Below, piece after piece: positions 1-12,283 of a DNA stretch of 64,000 bases. This DNA is from Methylorubrum salsuginis. Lineage in GTDB: Bacteria > Pseudomonadota > Alphaproteobacteria > Rhizobiales > Beijerinckiaceae. The translations under genes were made by a program, and so were the position numbers. The notes under the pieces were generated by a model that ran no database searches, had not been told where the DNA came from, and saw only the letters and a program-made list of their open reading frames with translations. The DNA lies in NCBI RefSeq assembly GCF_900114375.1, contig NZ_FOSV01000008.1:1-64000 (forward strand). Direction: 5' to 3'. The first letter of the stretch is position 1; each line of letters starts with the position of its first letter.

Positions 1-305
1 CCGTGCCACCCAGTGGGTGGGCCGCGGCGCCCCGTCGGTGAGGTGCTTCTACGAGCCCCCAACCCCCACGTCAATCGAAAAATCCAGAAAAGTGCGAGAA
101 ACGCCGCCACGGGCCGGCGTCGGTCATTCCTGACGCTTTCGGCGAGCCGGGTGGGGTGAACTCGTTCTCGATCCCGTCGGCTCACCGAGCCCCGCAAATG
201 CGAACGCCCCGATCGGTCGGTCGGGACGTTCGAAGAGGGTGCGATCATGGATTTGCGCGCACCTGCGAGGCGGCGCAACGATCTGGCCTCGGCCTCTCCC
301 GGGTC
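1..305. other. Window edge without a supported gene
   Basis: No reading frame here has recognisable protein features. The stretch lies downstream of the small minus-strand gene at 306-572 and probably holds its 3' flank and the flank of a gene outside the window. I see no RNA gene or clear repeat. Confidence 0.5.
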
Positions 306-572
306 TTAGCAGCGGTTGCCGCCGGCGATCTGGCCGTACTGCTTGGTCGGGAAGTTCTGCTGATTGGCATTGCCTTCCGCGGCCGAACTCATCGGGCAGC
401 GATCGTAGAGGCGGCCGTCGGAAGCCGTGATCGAGCCCGTCGTCGGCACGTCATAGGGCACGCTCGATACGAACCGGCCGGTGGGCGCATCGTAGACGGC
501 GAGCGCGGACGAGGCCGGAGCCGCAACGCCGAGAGCGAGGGCGGTGAAAGCGGCGGCAATACGAGTCTTCAT
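306..572 (-). CDS. Small secreted hypothetical protein
   Basis: Encodes 88 residues with a clean Sec-type signal peptide: a basic start (MKTR), a hydrophobic stretch to about residue 20, and an ASSALA-like cleavage region at about 20-25. The mature part is about 63 residues, rich in Gly, Ser and Asn, with two cysteines (in DRCPMS and the C-terminal GGNRC) that could form a disulfide outside the cytoplasm. No family recognised. It stands alone; the next gene (a chemoreceptor, same strand) ends about 200 bases upstream of its start. Confidence 0.65.
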   Translation of the reverse strand: MKTRIAAAFTALALGVAAPASSALAVYDAPTGRFVSSVPYDVPTTGSITASDGRLYDRCPMSSAAEGNANQQNFPTKQYGQIAGGNRC

Positions 573-736
573 GATGATTTGTCAGCTCCTCGCAGGGTGA
601 GGCCGGCTTTTCCGGCGTCGTTTCGTCTTGCGTGAGCTTGATATGGGTGCGGCTATCCCGGCATGACGTGTTTCTCCGCACGCCGCAATGCGGAACATTT
701 CAGGGCTGGTCTTCTCGGGGGGGCGGGAACGGAAGA

Positions 737-762
737 CCCGGAGGCGCAGATGCGTCTCCGGG
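737..762 (-). terminator. Hairpin downstream of the first chemoreceptor gene
   Basis: Inverted repeat with 10-base arms (CCCGGAGGCG and CGTCTCCGGG, one G-T wobble) and a six-base loop, 15 bases beyond the stop codon of the chemoreceptor gene. There is no good T-tract, so factor-independent termination is plausible but not certain. Confidence 0.4.
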
Positions 763-777
763 GGCGGTTGTGCGGCG

Positions 778-2931
778 TCAGGCGGCGCGGACGTTGGCCA
801 GGAAGCTCTCGACCTCGCTGCGCAGTTGCTGCGACTGCAGGGCGAGCTGGTCGGAGGCCCCGGCGACGCTGGAGGCGGCGTTGCCGGCCTCGTCGGCGGC
901 GCGCGCCACCGCCACGATGTCGGCGGTCATCTCGCTGGTGCCGGTCGAGGCCTGAACCATGCTGCGGACGATCTCCTGGGTCGTGGCGCCCTGCTCTTCC
1001 ACGGCTGCGGCGATGCTGTTGGTGACGCGGTTGATCGCCTCGATCTCCCCGGTGATCATCCGGATCGCCTGGGAAGTCCCCTGCGTCGCGGCCTGGATCG
1101 CGCCGACCTGCTGGGCGATCTCGTCGGTGGCCCGCGCGGTCTGGCTGGCGAGTTCCTTCACTTCCGCCGCGACCACCGCGAAGCCCCGTCCCGCTTCCCC
1201 GGCGCGGGCCGCCTCGATCGTGGCGTTCAGGGCCAGGAGGTTGGTCTGGCCCGCGATGCTCGAGACCAGATCGACGATGTCGCCGATGCGGGATGCGGCG
1301 GTGGAGAGCGCCGTCATGGTCTGCTCGGTGCTTGCCGCGCCCTGAACCGCCCGCGCCGAGAGGCCGGCGGCCTGCTCGACCTGACGGCCGATCTCCTCGA
1401 CGGTGGCGCCGAGTTCCTCCGCCGCCGAGGCGACGGCGTTGACGTTGCCCGCGGTCTGGTGGGCGGCGCCCGCCGCGCTGGTCGAGCGGCGCGAGGTGTC
1501 CTCGACGGTGCCGCGCATGATGCCGGACGAGGCCTGAAGCTCGCCGACGGCACCAGACAGGCGCTCGACGATGCCGCCGACGGTCGATTCGAACCGGCCG
1601 GCGAGGTCGCGCAGCATGGCGCGGCGGGCCTGCTCCTCACGCAGGCGCTGCGCCTCGGTGGTCTGGAGCTGCTGCGCGGCATCCTCCAGCGACATGTCGC
1701 GGATCGTCGCGACGGCCCGGGCGATGTCGCCGATCTCGTCGGCGCGGCGGCTGCCGGGCACTTCGTCGACGGTCTGGCGCGCGGCGAGCCGGTTGAGGGC
1801 CCGGGTCAGGGCGCCCAGGGGCCGCACGATCGAGCGGGCGAGCCACAGCCCGATCAGCGCGGTGCCGAGGAGGACGATCAGGCCGATCACGGCGAGGGTC
1901 ACCGACAGCGAGCGGACAGCGGCGACGGCCTCCGCCTCGGTCTGCTCGGCGATGACGTTCCACGGCGTGCCCAGCACCGAAACCGAGGCGACCGCCGCCA
2001 TGGTGCGTCCGTCCGGACCGGTGAAGTCGAAGCTCTTTCCCTGCTCGATCTGTGCCTTGTCGATGCCGAGCGCGGAAAGCGGTGCCCCGGCCTTGATCCC
2101 GCCGATCAGCGGCGTGCTGCGCAGGAGCCCGTCGCGGCCGGCGGCGACGACCTGTCCGGTCTGGCCGAGGCCGTCGCGCTTCATCAGCGAGCGGTCGAAC
2201 AGGGCCGGCGTGACGCGCATGACGATGAAACCGACGCGTTCGGAGGCCTGGGCCGTCCCCATGGCGACGTTGGCGCGGCGAGTCACCGGGCGGCCGATGA
2301 AGGCCGACGGCCCCTCCCCCGCCGGATAGGCGGCGAAGTCCTCGAACAGCGCGTCACCCGCCTCGTTCGCCTTCAGGCGCTCGATCAGGCGAGCGAGGCC
2401 GGTCTCCTTGAACGGCGGCTCGGCCAGCGACTGGGCGAAGTCCCCTTCCTTGCGGGTCGTGTAGACGATGCGGCCCTGGCCATCGACGAACAGAAGATCG
2501 GCGTAGCCGTCATGGGACACGATCTTGCGGGCGGCTTCCTGAACCTTGACGTGGCGCCGCCCGTACATGGTGCCCGTGGCGCCGCCGTCGAAGGCGAGGC
2601 GCGCCTCGGCGTTCGGCAGATCGCGGATCGCCTGGAGCAGCTTGTCGGTCTCGGGCTTGGCCGGATCGAGGTTTTCGACGAGATCGACGAAGTTCGAGGC
2701 GATCTGCGGATTGGCGGCCGCGACCTCGAAATCCGTCATCAGGCGGTCGGCCGTCAGCTCGACGCTGTCCTTGCGCAGGGACGCGGCGAGCTGCAGGCGT
2801 TCGCGCGCCGCATCGAACAGGCCGTCCTTGGCGGAAGACCAGCTGAAACCGCCCATCGCCGTCGCGCTGAGGAGCGCCAGCCCGATCATGGCTGCGGGCA
2901 GGCGTGCGCTGAGTTTCGACAGGGAAAGCAT
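778..2931 (-). CDS. Methyl-accepting chemotaxis protein with periplasmic sensor domain
   Basis: Membrane chemoreceptor that would signal to CheA/CheW. With the ATG at 2931 it has 717 residues: a first membrane helix at about 12-32, a roughly 310-residue periplasmic region with features of a double-Cache sensor (for example [15 protein letters not shown]), a second helix at about 350-372, HAMP to about 425, and a classical signalling hairpin whose tip reads [19 protein letters not shown]. The C-terminus ends in VRAA without a CheR-binding pentapeptide. A further in-frame ATG at 3015 would add 28 residues, but these precede a normal signal-anchor start, so I prefer 2931 although neither has a strong ribosome binding site. 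Ligand unknown. The second chemoreceptor at 9405-11102 has a very similar signalling end but a different sensor. Confidence 0.93.
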   Translation of the reverse strand: MLSLSKLSARLPAAMIGLALLSATAMGGFSWSSAKDGLFDAARERLQLAASLRKDSVELTADRLMTDFEVAAANPQIASNFVDLVENLDPAKPETDKLLQAIRDLPNAEARLAFDGGATGTMYGRRHVKVQEAARKIVSHDGYADLLFVDGQGRIVYTTRKEGDFAQSLAEPPFKETGLARLIERLKANEAGDALFEDFAAYPAGEGPSAFIGRPVTRRANVAMGTAQASERVGFIVMRVTPALFDRSLMKRDGLGQTGQVVAAGRDGLLRSTPLIGGIKAGAPLSALGIDKAQIEQGKSFDFTGPDGRTMAAVASVSVLGTPWNVIAEQTEAEAVAAVRSLSVTLAVIGLIVLLGTALIGLWLARSIVRPLGALTRALNRLAARQTVDEVPGSRRADEIGDIARAVATIRDMSLEDAAQQLQTTEAQRLREEQARRAMLRDLAGRFESTVGGIVERLSGAVGELQASSGIMRGTVEDTSRRSTSAAGAAHQTAGNVNAVASAAEELGATVEEIGRQVEQAAGLSARAVQGAASTEQTMTALSTAASRIGDIVDLVSSIAGQTNLLALNATIEAARAGEAGRGFAVVAAEVKELASQTARATDEIAQQVGAIQAATQGTSQAIRMITGEIEAINRVTNSIAAAVEEQGATTQEIVRSMVQASTGTSEMTADIVAVARAADEAGNAASSVAGASDQLALQSQQLRSEVESFLANVRAA

Positions 2932-3086
2932 GGAAAGCCCGGGGGTGAAATGGTCCTTACGTTTGATACATTCGGAAATTTTAATAAGAACTAAACTCCG
3001 CTCACGTGTCCGCACATGCGGGCTATGTCAGATGAGGTGTGCTGCAATTGGAGCCAGCCGCTTCGATCTTTCGGCTTAGACCGTTG

Positions 3087-4550
<1,464 letters not shown>

Positions 4551-4560
4551 GACTCTCGAC

Positions 4561-5709
4561 TCAGCGCTCCGCGGCCGATTCGCGCCCGTCACGGGCGCTC
4601 GACATAGGCAGAAGGATCCGGAAGGCAGTGCGGCGGGGAACGGGATCGCACTCGACGATCCCCCCGTGGTCGCCGACGATCTTGGCCACCAATGCAAGTC
4701 CGAGGCCGGACCCTTGGGCTTTGGTGGTGACGAAGGGGTCGAACAGGTCGGAGAGCATGTCGGGGGGGATGCCCGGCCCGTTGTCGCGCACCGCCACCTC
4801 GATCGGCAGGCTGACGCGCTCGCGCGAGCCCGGAACCTGCAGGCGAAGGCCGGTGCGGAAGGCGGTCGACAGGGTGATCTCGCCCTCCACCGTGTCGGTG
4901 CCGATGGCTTCCGCGGCGTTCTTCACGAGGTTGAGGATCACCTGGATGAGCTGATCGCGGTTGCCGAGCACCGGCGGCAACGAGGGATCGTAGTTCTCGA
5001 TGAAGCGGATGTGACGGGCAAAGCCGCTCTGCGCCGAGCGCTTCACCTGATCGAGCACGCCGTGGACGTTGACCGGCCCGCGCTCCACCGGGCGCTCCTC
5101 GCCGAACAGCTCCATCCGCTCGACGATGCGCACGATGCGGTCCGACTCGTCGCAGATCAGGCGGGTCAGCACCCGATCCTCGTCCTCGCGGTCCAGTTCC
5201 AGCAGCTGCGCCGCGCCGCGGATGCCGGCGAGCGGGTTCTTGATCTCGTGGGCCAGCATCGCGCCGAGCGCGATCATCGAGCGGGCGGCGCCGCGATGGG
5301 TGAACTGGCGGTTCATCTTGTCGGCGATGGTGCGCTCCTGCAGCATCAGCACCACCGAGTCGTCCTCGTCCCGCAGAGGCGTGGCGAAGACATCGACGCT
5401 GCGCTCGGCCCCGGAGCGCGGCTGGATCAGCTCGACGCGGTACTCGGCGACCGAGGAGCGGCGGCGGCGCACCTCCGCCACGAGCGCGATGATCGGCGAG
5501 GCGAAGGGGATGATGTCGCGCAGGCGCCCCCGCTGCATCACCTTGGCGGAGGCGTCGAAGAACAGTTCGGCGGCGTGGTTGACCCGCAGGATGCGCTCGT
5601 CCGGGCCGATGGTGAGCACCGGCAGCGGCAGGGCGTTGAGCACCGCCTCCGCCGCCGGCAGGGAGGCGGGATCGGGCTCGTCGCCGGAAAAGCTCATGGT
5701 GTGGCTCAT
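4561..5709 (-). CDS. ntrB: Nitrogen regulation sensor kinase NtrB
   Basis: Cytoplasmic histidine kinase/phosphatase that controls NtrC in response to PII. It has 382 residues: a PAS domain at about 18-125, a dimerisation/phospho-acceptor helix with [20 protein letters not shown] (His at about 152), and an ATPase domain with N box NLVKNAAEA and DNGPGIP and GSGLGLALV glycine motifs. There are no membrane segments. The ATG at 5709 overlaps the dusB stop in an ATGA, which indicates translational coupling and fixes the start. Confidence 0.97.
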   Translation of the reverse strand: MSHTMSFSGDEPDPASLPAAEAVLNALPLPVLTIGPDERILRVNHAAELFFDASAKVMQRGRLRDIIPFASPIIALVAEVRRRRSSVAEYRVELIQPRSGAERSVDVFATPLRDEDDSVVLMLQERTIADKMNRQFTHRGAARSMIALGAMLAHEIKNPLAGIRGAAQLLELDREDEDRVLTRLICDESDRIVRIVERMELFGEERPVERGPVNVHGVLDQVKRSAQSGFARHIRFIENYDPSLPPVLGNRDQLIQVILNLVKNAAEAIGTDTVEGEITLSTAFRTGLRLQVPGSRERVSLPIEVAVRDNGPGIPPDMLSDLFDPFVTTKAQGSGLGLALVAKIVGDHGGIVECDPVPRRTAFRILLPMSSARDGRESAAER

Positions 5710-6752
5710 GCGGCCTCGTCGATCGTCGTGCCGGCGGATGCCTCTTCGAGGCCGGCCGGGTCGAGAAAGGCCTTTTGAAGCAAGGTCAGGGCCTCGGCGG
5801 GCTCGCTCGTGGTGACGAGACGGCGCCGATCCGCCGGGTTGAGCGCGCCGGGGCCGGCGGCGTCGGCATAGGCTGCCAGATGCTTGCGGGCGTGGCGCAC
5901 GCCCATCGCCGGCCCGTAGAGGGCGATCAGCCCCTCGTAATGCTCGGTGGCGGCCGCCGCCCGCGCCCCGGCGGAGAGCGGAGCGACCGTGCGCCCGGCC
6001 AGTCCCGCGGCGATCGCGCCGACGAGCCAGGGGCGGCCGACCGCCGCGCGCCCGACCATGACGCCGGCTGCCCCCGAAGCCGTGAGGCAGGCGCGGGCCT
6101 CTTCCAGACCGGTCACGTCGCCGTTGGCGATCACCGGCAGGCGGGTCGCCTCGACCACCGCGCGGATCGCCGACCAATCGGCATTCCCCTTATAGAATTG
6201 CTGCCGGGTGCGGCCGTGGACGGTGATGCCGTTCAGGCCCAGGGCCTCGGCGCGGCGTGCCAGCTCCGGCGCGTTCAGGCTCGCATGGTCCCAGCCGAGG
6301 CGCATCTTCACCGTGACCGGTACGGCCACCGCGTCCCGCACGGCGGCCAGCAGCCGCGCGGCGTGGTCGAGGTCGCGCATCAGCGCCGAGCCCGCCGCGC
6401 CGCCGGTCACGGTCTTGGCCGGGCAGCCCATATTGATGTCGATGGCGTCGGCGCCGTTGGCGACCGCGATGCGGGCGGCCTCCGCCATCGGTGCCTCGGC
6501 ACAGCCGGCGAGCTGCACCACATGGGGGCTGACGCCCTGCCCTTCCGCCCGCACCTGCGATTCGGCATCGCCGCGGGCGAGTTCGGCCGCCGCCACCATC
6601 TCGGAGACGACGGCGCTGGCCCCGAAGGCTTGCGCGATGCGGCGCATGTGGAGGTCGGTGACGCCCGACAGCGGCGCGAGCAGCGCCGGCGGCGGACCCG
6701 CGCGCCGGCCTTCCTCGGAGCGCAGGGCGCTCAAATAATGGTCAGGGCTCAT
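5706..6752 (-). CDS. dusB: tRNA-dihydrouridine synthase DusB (NifR3)
   Basis: FMN-dependent reductase that makes dihydrouridine in tRNA. The 348-residue protein has the family signature [24 protein letters not shown] with the catalytic Cys at 110, followed by [25 protein letters not shown] and the FMN-phosphate region VIANGDV and [13 protein letters not shown]. It heads the ntr operon, as nifR3 does in many alphaproteobacteria, and its stop overlaps the ntrB start by four bases. Start ATG at 6752; the 126 bases to ispDF hold the divergent promoters. Confidence 0.95.
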   Translation of the reverse strand: MSPDHYLSALRSEEGRRAGPPPALLAPLSGVTDLHMRRIAQAFGASAVVSEMVAAAELARGDAESQVRAEGQGVSPHVVQLAGCAEAPMAEAARIAVANGADAIDINMGCPAKTVTGGAAGSALMRDLDHAARLLAAVRDAVAVPVTVKMRLGWDHASLNAPELARRAEALGLNGITVHGRTRQQFYKGNADWSAIRAVVEATRLPVIANGDVTGLEEARACLTASGAAGVMVGRAAVGRPWLVGAIAAGLAGRTVAPLSAGARAAAATEHYEGLIALYGPAMGVRHARKHLAAYADAAGPGALNPADRRRLVTTSEPAEALTLLQKAFLDPAGLEEASAGTTIDEAA

Positions 6753-6878
6753 TCTGCTCAATAAGTAGCCAAAGCCGGGCCGGACGCAAGCGCCGCCTGC
6801 GTTTGCCTTCGGACATTCCGACGCATAAGAGCCCTGCATCCCCGGCTTTCCCCAACCGAAATCCATCGAGGCTCGATC

Positions 6879-8183
6879 ATGTCCGACAGCGCCGCGCAGC
6901 TTGAAGTGGCCGCTGTCGTGGTGGCGGCGGGCAAGGGGCTGCGCGTCGGCGGCGACTTGCCCAAGCAGTATCGCCGCGTCGGCGGGCGTGCCGTCCTCAC
7001 CCGCACGCTCGCGGCTCTGGCGCAATCGCCCCGCATCGCCCGCATCCAGCCGGTGATCGCTCCGGATGCCGCCGACTTCTTCTTCGAGTGCGTGGCCGAT
7101 CTCGAACCCGCGCATCGCGAAAAACTCGTCGAGCCGGTGCCCGGTGGGGCGACGCGCCAGCAATCGGTCGCCGCCGGCCTCGAAGGGCTGGTCCGCGCGG
7201 GCGCGCCCGATCTCGTGCTGGTGCACGATGCCGCCCGCCCCTTCGTCGACGAGGGGCTGATCGCCCGTGCGGTCGCGGCAGGCGCGGAGCACGGCGCGGC
7301 GGTGCCGGGGATCACCGTTTCCGATACCATCAAGCTCGTGGAAGAAATCGCGCCCGGCATCGGCCGCGTCCACGAGACGCCGGCCCGCGAGAATCTCCGC
7401 GCCGTGCAGACCCCGCAGAGCTTCCGCTTCGGCCCGCTCCTCGATGCCCATCGCCGTGCGGTCGCAGAGAATCGCGACGGTTTCACCGATGACGGCGCGC
7501 TCGCCGAATGGGCCGGGCTCGGGGTCGTGGTGTTCGAGGGCGACGCCCGGAACCGCAAGATCACCCAGGCCGCGGACCTGATCGAGGCGGATCGAGCTTT
7601 CTCCGGTCAGACTTTCGCTGACAGCCCGCCCGCGATATCTGAGGCCCCCATGACCACTTACGTGACTCGCCTCGGCACCGGCTTCGACGTCCACGCCTTC
7701 ACCGAGGGCGACCATGTCTGGCTCGGCGGCATCAAGATCCCCGCCGACCGGGGCGTGCTCGCCCATTCCGACGGCGACGTGGCGCTCCACGCGCTGACCG
7801 ACGCGCTGCTCGGCGCCATCGCCGACGGCGATATCGGCACCCACTTCCCGCCCTCCGACGAGAAGTGGCGCGGCGCCTCCTCCGACCAGTTCCTCGCCCA
7901 TGCCTGCTCCCTCGTGCGGGCGCAGGGCGGCAAGATCGACCATCTCGACATCACCGTGCTGGCGGAGGCCCCGCGCATCGGCGCGCATCGCGAGGCGATC
8001 CGGGCGCGCATCGCCGAGATCGCGGGCGTGCCGCTCACCGCCGTCTCGATCAAGGCGACGACCACGGAAAAGCTCGGCTTCGTCGGCCGCGCCGAGGGGC
8101 TCGCCGCGCAGGCCGCCGCCACCGTGCGCCTGCCCGAGGTCGAGGTGGACACCGGCACCGAGACCGCCGAGCGCCGGGCGTGA
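6879..8183 (+). CDS. ispDF: Bifunctional IspD/IspF of the MEP isoprenoid pathway
   Basis: Fused 2-C-methyl-D-erythritol 4-phosphate cytidylyltransferase and 2,4-cyclodiphosphate synthase, giving isoprenoid precursors (carotenoids, hopanoids, quinones). Of 434 residues, about 5-235 form IspD, with the CTP-binding start VVVAAGKGLRVGGDLPKQYR and LVHDAARPFV. IspF begins at about 260 with GTGFDVHAF, containing the metal ligands D and H, and continues with LAHSDGDVALHALTDALLGA and the GDIGTHFPPSD active-site region. The fusion is usual in alphaproteobacteria. The pncC start overlaps its stop (GTGA). Confidence 0.97.
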   Translation: MSDSAAQLEVAAVVVAAGKGLRVGGDLPKQYRRVGGRAVLTRTLAALAQSPRIARIQPVIAPDAADFFFECVADLEPAHREKLVEPVPGGATRQQSVAAGLEGLVRAGAPDLVLVHDAARPFVDEGLIARAVAAGAEHGAAVPGITVSDTIKLVEEIAPGIGRVHETPARENLRAVQTPQSFRFGPLLDAHRRAVAENRDGFTDDGALAEWAGLGVVVFEGDARNRKITQAADLIEADRAFSGQTFADSPPAISEAPMTTYVTRLGTGFDVHAFTEGDHVWLGGIKIPADRGVLAHSDGDVALHALTDALLGAIADGDIGTHFPPSDEKWRGASSDQFLAHACSLVRAQGGKIDHLDITVLAEAPRIGAHREAIRARIAEIAGVPLTAVSIKATTTEKLGFVGRAEGLAAQAAATVRLPEVEVDTGTETAERRA

Positions 8184-8677
8184 TCGAAGACGCCGCCCTG
8201 CTCGCCCGCGCCGAGGCGCTGGTGCGGGCCTACGCGGCGTCGAACAAGAAAATCGCGACCGCCGAATCCTGCACCGGCGGCCTCGTCGCCGGGCTTCTGA
8301 CCGCCGTGCCCGGCTCCTCGGCGGTGGTGGATCGCGGTTTCGTCACCTACTCGAACGAGGCCAAGACCGATCTCGTCGGCGTGCCGGCCGCCCTCATCGC
8401 CGCCCATGGCGCGGTGAGCGAGCCGGTGGCCCGCGCCATGGCGGAGGGGGCGCTCGACCGGTCGCTGGCGAACGTTGCGGTTTCTGTGACGGGCGTGGCT
8501 GGCCCTGGCGGCGGCAGCCCGGACAAGCCGGTCGGTCTCGTCCACTTCGCCTTAGCCATGGACGGCGCCCCGACGCGTCCTGTCGAGCGCCGCTTCGGCG
8601 CCCTGGATCGGGGGGAAATCCGGCGGCTGTCGGTGGAGCAGGCTCTGGCGCTCTTGGAAAGTGTGATCGCGGCTTGA
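8180..8677 (+). CDS. pncC: Nicotinamide-nucleotide amidase (CinA C-terminal type)
   Basis: Deamidates nicotinamide mononucleotide to nicotinic acid mononucleotide in pyridine-nucleotide recycling. The 165-residue protein is a stand-alone CinA C-terminal domain with the active-site motif TAESCTGGLVAGLLTAVPGSS and GVAGPGGGSPDKPVGLV. It starts at GTG 8180 inside the overlapping GTGA of the ispDF stop, so the two are translationally coupled. No N-terminal COG1058 domain is present, as in PncC rather than full-length CinA. Confidence 0.93.
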   Translation: MIEDAALLARAEALVRAYAASNKKIATAESCTGGLVAGLLTAVPGSSAVVDRGFVTYSNEAKTDLVGVPAALIAAHGAVSEPVARAMAEGALDRSLANVAVSVTGVAGPGGGSPDKPVGLVHFALAMDGAPTRPVERRFGALDRGEIRRLSVEQALALLESVIAA

Positions 8678-9327
8678 TGTGGAGCCTCCCCCATCGACGG
8701 CCGCCCGGTTCGCCGGAAGGTTGCGAGACCGAAGACGGGTCGAACCGGCTCGTCAAGCGTGCCGTCCTCGCTGTGTTGCTGGCCGTCAGCTCAAGCATGC
8801 CGGTTGCGGCCTTGGCCGACACGCCGATCCGCTGCCTGCGTCTCGACGATCAGGAGCCGATCGCGATCGACAATCTTCCAGTGAAACAGCGTGCCGCCGC
8901 TCGGTTCATACAGGAGCAGGCGACGCTCATTGCGAAAAAACGCGGCGTTGCGGGGCCAGCCGTGCTGATCCGGCTGAAAGGCAACGATCCCGACAATCCG
9001 ATCCTCGTGTCCTGGGTGCGCGATCCGGCAGGGGGCGCCGCCGCTCTCATCCTCCAGACCGGTCGCTTCGGCGAGATGCATTCGCTCGTCGATGGATCGC
9101 CGATCTTCGTGAGAAGCCGGAACGAGCCTGTCTTCCGACCTCCCAGCATGGAGGAGACCGGTTTCAGCTACCAGTTTTTCGACAGGACGACCTATCACAT
9201 CCACCTATCGGACGTGATGATCCGAACGACTTCATCAGAGAAGCTCGTCCGCACGTCATATCGGCAAACGATCTCAACCGGTTTTTCTTATGGCGGCCTG
9301 CCAGCGACCTGTCAGGCGCCCGAATAG
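8677..9327 (+). CDS. Secreted hypothetical protein
   Basis: About 216 residues from ATG 8677, which overlaps the last base of the pncC stop. A hydrophobic signal segment (AVLAVLLAVSSSMPVAALA) starts at about residue 29, so the first 26 or so residues are an unusually long n-region or the true start lies further in at a site I cannot identify. The mature part has two cysteines, near its N-terminus (IRCLRLD) and at its C-terminus (ATCQAPE), and no recognised domain. Position suggests co-transcription with ispDF-pncC. Confidence 0.6.
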   Translation: MWSLPHRRPPGSPEGCETEDGSNRLVKRAVLAVLLAVSSSMPVAALADTPIRCLRLDDQEPIAIDNLPVKQRAAARFIQEQATLIAKKRGVAGPAVLIRLKGNDPDNPILVSWVRDPAGGAAALILQTGRFGEMHSLVDGSPIFVRSRNEPVFRPPSMEETGFSYQFFDRTTYHIHLSDVMIRTTSSEKLVRTSYRQTISTGFSYGGLPATCQAPE

Positions 9328-9404
9328 TCGGCGTTGCATAATCCTCGCTCGCCGACCCATCCCGTCATCGCGAAGCGAAGCCCGGCACGAGCCGCCCTCA
9401 GCCC

Positions 9405-11102
9405 TCAGGCCGCCCGCACCCCGGCCAAAAACCGGTTCACCTCGGCGTTGAGGTGCTCGGATTGGCGCGACAATTCGGAGGCGGAGGCGAGTACCTGGGC
9501 AGCCGCCGCGCCGGTCTCCTCCGAGGCTTGGGCGACGCCCGCGATGTTGGCCGTCACCTCGCCCGCGCCGGTCGCCGCTTGGCTCACGTTGCGCACGATC
9601 TCCTGCGTGGCCGCGCCCTGCTCCTCGACCGCGGCCGCGATCGTGGTCGTCACCGCGTCGATCTCGCGGATGCGGCCGGTGATGCCGCCGATGGCCGAGA
9701 CCGCCTGACCGGTCGCCCCCTGGATCCGGCCGATCTGGCCTGCGATCTCGTCGGTGGCCCGCGCGGTCTGGCTGGCGAGTTCCTTCACCTCGGAGGCCAC
9801 CACCGCGAAGCCGCGGCCCGCCTCGCCAGCCCGCGCCGCCTCGATGGTCGCGTTGAGCGCCAGGAGATTGGTCTGCGCCGCGATCGAGGAGATCAGGCTG
9901 ACGACATCGCCGATCCGGGTGGCGGCTTGGCTCAACTCGTTCACGAGCACCGCGCTCCGGTCGGCCTCGCCGACGGCGATCCCGGCGATGTCCGCCGAAC
10001 TCCCGACCTGCCGGCCGATCTCGTGGACCGAGGCGCCGAGTTCTTCCGCCGCCGCCGCCACCGTGCCGACGTTGGAGGCGGCCTCCTCCGCCGCCGCCGC
10101 GACGGCGGTGGACTGGGCAGCGGTCTGCGTGGCGGTCGCCGTCATCGACGCGGCCGTGGCCTGCAATTCGGTGGCCGAGGCCGAAACCATCCCGACGACG
10201 CGGCCGATGGTCCGCTCGAAGCCGTCGGCGAGTTCGATCATCGTGCGGCGGCGCTCGCGGGCGGCGGCCTCGTCGGCGATGCGCTTGATTTCGGCCTGCT
10301 CGGCGGCCTTCTGCGCCACCATCGCCTTGATGCCCTCGACCGCGCGGCCGACCGCTCCGATCTCGTCGCCGCGGCGCGCCTCGGCGATGTCGGCCTCGGT
10401 CTCGCCGCGAGCCATCCGCTGCAGCACCGCCACCAGCCGGCCCATGGGCCGGGTGACGCCCGCCACCACGATCAGCCCGAGCAGGCCGAAGGCGAGGGCG
10501 AGCCCGAGCGCCGCGATCACCGTCATCGACAGCGAGGCAGAGGCCGCGAGCGCCGTCGCCGCGTCGCGGGCCTGGCCGAGATCGTGCAGGTTCGCCGTGA
10601 TCCGTCCGTCGATGGCCTGCATCAGCCGCAGGCGGGCCGGGCGGACTTGGTCGTAGGAAATCTTGGAGGCCGCCTCGGCCTCGTTCTTCAGCCCGAGCGC
10701 CACCGAGCGCCCGGCGGCCACGAACACCGCGTCGAGGTCCCGGCGGATGCCTTCCAGCATCGTGCGTCGCTGCGGCGTGTCGGCGAGCCTGACGAGGTGA
10801 TCCATGGCGCCCTCGGCCTTTCCCTTGGAGGCCTCGTAATGCTCCAGCTGCACCTTCATCACGGCATCCTCGGTCTCGAGGATGATGTTCTTCTCGGCGA
10901 TGATCGCCTCGTCCACCGCCGCCGCCACCTGCAGCGCGTCGATGGCGCGGGCGGCGCGCACGTCCACCACCTCCTGCGCGACGCCCGCGAGCGTTTCGAT
11001 CTTGCCGCGTGCCATCGCGACGATGCCGATGGCGACGAGGGCGGCGAGGGCCGCCGGAACCGCCAGTTTTCCCAGCAGGCGGAGGTTGAGGAACCAGCTC
11101 AT
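9405..11102 (-). CDS. Methyl-accepting chemotaxis protein with four-helix-bundle-like sensor
   Basis: Membrane chemoreceptor of 565 residues from ATG 11102. A membrane helix at about 10-30 is followed by a helical periplasmic region of about 165 residues resembling a 4HB_MCP bundle, a second helix at about 198-222, HAMP, and a signalling hairpin with tip [20 protein letters not shown]. It ends in the same VRAA as the receptor at 778-2931, so the signalling ends are related while the sensors differ. No cytoplasmic PAS or CheR tether. It stands alone, convergent with the preceding secreted-protein gene. Confidence 0.93.
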   Translation of the reverse strand: MSWFLNLRLLGKLAVPAALAALVAIGIVAMARGKIETLAGVAQEVVDVRAARAIDALQVAAAVDEAIIAEKNIILETEDAVMKVQLEHYEASKGKAEGAMDHLVRLADTPQRRTMLEGIRRDLDAVFVAAGRSVALGLKNEAEAASKISYDQVRPARLRLMQAIDGRITANLHDLGQARDAATALAASASLSMTVIAALGLALAFGLLGLIVVAGVTRPMGRLVAVLQRMARGETEADIAEARRGDEIGAVGRAVEGIKAMVAQKAAEQAEIKRIADEAAARERRRTMIELADGFERTIGRVVGMVSASATELQATAASMTATATQTAAQSTAVAAAAEEAASNVGTVAAAAEELGASVHEIGRQVGSSADIAGIAVGEADRSAVLVNELSQAATRIGDVVSLISSIAAQTNLLALNATIEAARAGEAGRGFAVVASEVKELASQTARATDEIAGQIGRIQGATGQAVSAIGGITGRIREIDAVTTTIAAAVEEQGAATQEIVRNVSQAATGAGEVTANIAGVAQASEETGAAAAQVLASASELSRQSEHLNAEVNRFLAGVRAA

Positions 11103-11398
11103 GGTCGATGGCCAGGGGACGATGCCGTGATCCGCACGGCGCCCTGAACCGAAGCGGATCACGGATTGTTGATCTGCCGAAGTTAACAGGAAATGATGGT
11201 TTTTGGGGGCGCTGGGTAAATGGCTAGATCATTTATGTTATTTCGGTAGCGCTGCGCTCGCGCTTCACAATACCCATAACAAATGTTGCGACTAGGCAGC
11301 GGTGCTGGGTGCCGATTTTCGATCAAGATGCGGGTCGAGATCGGCGATTTGTACGGTAATGAACAAACATATTCGAATCGCGTGAGCCAGGAGGCTGC
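11103..11398. other. AT-richer divergent intergenic region
   Basis: About 296 bases between the chemoreceptor (minus) and the glycosylase gene (plus), clearly richer in A and T than its surroundings around 11190-11370. It must hold both promoters. A ribosome binding site (GGAGG) lies just before the ATG at 11399. I find no strong terminator, RNA gene or long repeat. Confidence 0.5.
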
Positions 11399-12022
11399 AT
11401 GCTCGATCCCGAGATCTATCACCGTCTCCTGAGCGAAGCGGAGGCGACGAGCCCGGCCTTGCACGCCGCGATTGCCGCGATCGGCCCCATCGCCGTCGCG
11501 CCGCCGCTCCATGCGAGTGTAGCCGAGCGGCTGTTCGTCGAGATCGTCAACCAGCAACTCTCGACCAAGGCCGCCTTCGCGATCGGGTCGCGGATCGAGG
11601 CCGCCGCGCAGTCGCGAGGAATGAAGCTGCGCGACCTGTTCGTGCCGGGCTTCGAGGCGGTTCTGCGCGGCTGCGGCGTCTCGGCCAACAAGGTGCGGGC
11701 GCTCCACGCCGTCCGCGAGGCCGAGGCGCGGGGCCTGCTCGGGGCCGATCTCGGCCTGATGCCGCACGCGGAGCGTTCCGCGATCCTGTGCGGCATCCGC
11801 GGCGTCGGGCCCTGGACCGCCGACATGGTCGGCATCTTCCACTTCCTCGATCCGGATATCTGGCCCGCGGGCGACGTGGCGGCGGTCGGCGTGCTGCGCA
11901 GGCTCACGGGACGCGACGACACCGAGGCGGTGGCCGCCCGGTTCGCGCCCTACCGCTCGATCCTCGCCCGCTATCTCTGGCGCAGCCGCGACGCCGCGGC
12001 ACCTGCCGTCGCGGCGGCCTGA
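11399..12022 (+). CDS. DNA-3-methyladenine glycosylase II (AlkA-type HhH-GPD)
   Basis: Removes alkylated bases from DNA in base-excision repair. The 207-residue protein is a compact HhH-GPD enzyme: helix-hairpin-helix CGIRGVGPWTADMV, followed by the catalytic Asp region DIWPAGDVAAV. It lacks the N-terminal AraC/Ada-like domain of E. coli AlkA and any iron-sulfur cysteines, so it is the short form common in alphaproteobacteria. A GGAGG site precedes the ATG. Confidence 0.9.
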   Translation: MLDPEIYHRLLSEAEATSPALHAAIAAIGPIAVAPPLHASVAERLFVEIVNQQLSTKAAFAIGSRIEAAAQSRGMKLRDLFVPGFEAVLRGCGVSANKVRALHAVREAEARGLLGADLGLMPHAERSAILCGIRGVGPWTADMVGIFHFLDPDIWPAGDVAAVGVLRRLTGRDDTEAVAARFAPYRSILARYLWRSRDAAAPAVAAA

Positions 12023-12028
12023 CCGGCC

Positions 12029-12283
12029 TCAGGCGGGCTCGAAGAACGGCCGGAAGTTCTCCAGCCACTCGCGCAGCCACGCCTCGAAGCCGCGTTGCGC
12101 GCCCTCGGCGTCCTGCGCGTGGCCCCAGGCGGCTTCGGCGAGCGGACTCCACCACGTCCATAGCCGGTTCGAGCCGTCATATTCGACGAGACCGACCTCG
12201 ACCGCGCCGACATGGCCGGTGAAGCGTTGCATCGGCACGCCCGCCGAGCGGGCTTGGGTCCAGGCGATGGGAGAGGAAGCCAT
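12029..12283 (-). CDS. Small hypothetical protein
   Basis: An 84-residue soluble protein from ATG 12283, rich in aromatic residues (SNRLWTWWSPLAEAAWG, WLREWLENFRPFF). No signal peptide or known motif. Convergent with the glycosylase gene with 6 bases between the stops. Upstream in-frame starts would add a low-complexity Arg-rich extension that looks non-coding. Confidence 0.55.
   Translation of the reverse strand: MASSPIAWTQARSAGVPMQRFTGHVGAVEVGLVEYDGSNRLWTWWSPLAEAAWGHAQDAEGAQRGFEAWLREWLENFRPFFEPA

Noticed and set aside
688..2994. Very long plus-strand frame (over 760 codons) opposite the first chemoreceptor gene
   Set aside because: Composition is an Arg/Gly/Asp-rich shadow with no domain; it mirrors the codon bias of the real minus-strand chemoreceptor. 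Similar shadows lie opposite the chemoreceptor at 9405, the HWE kinase at 17983, nagA and hrpB.
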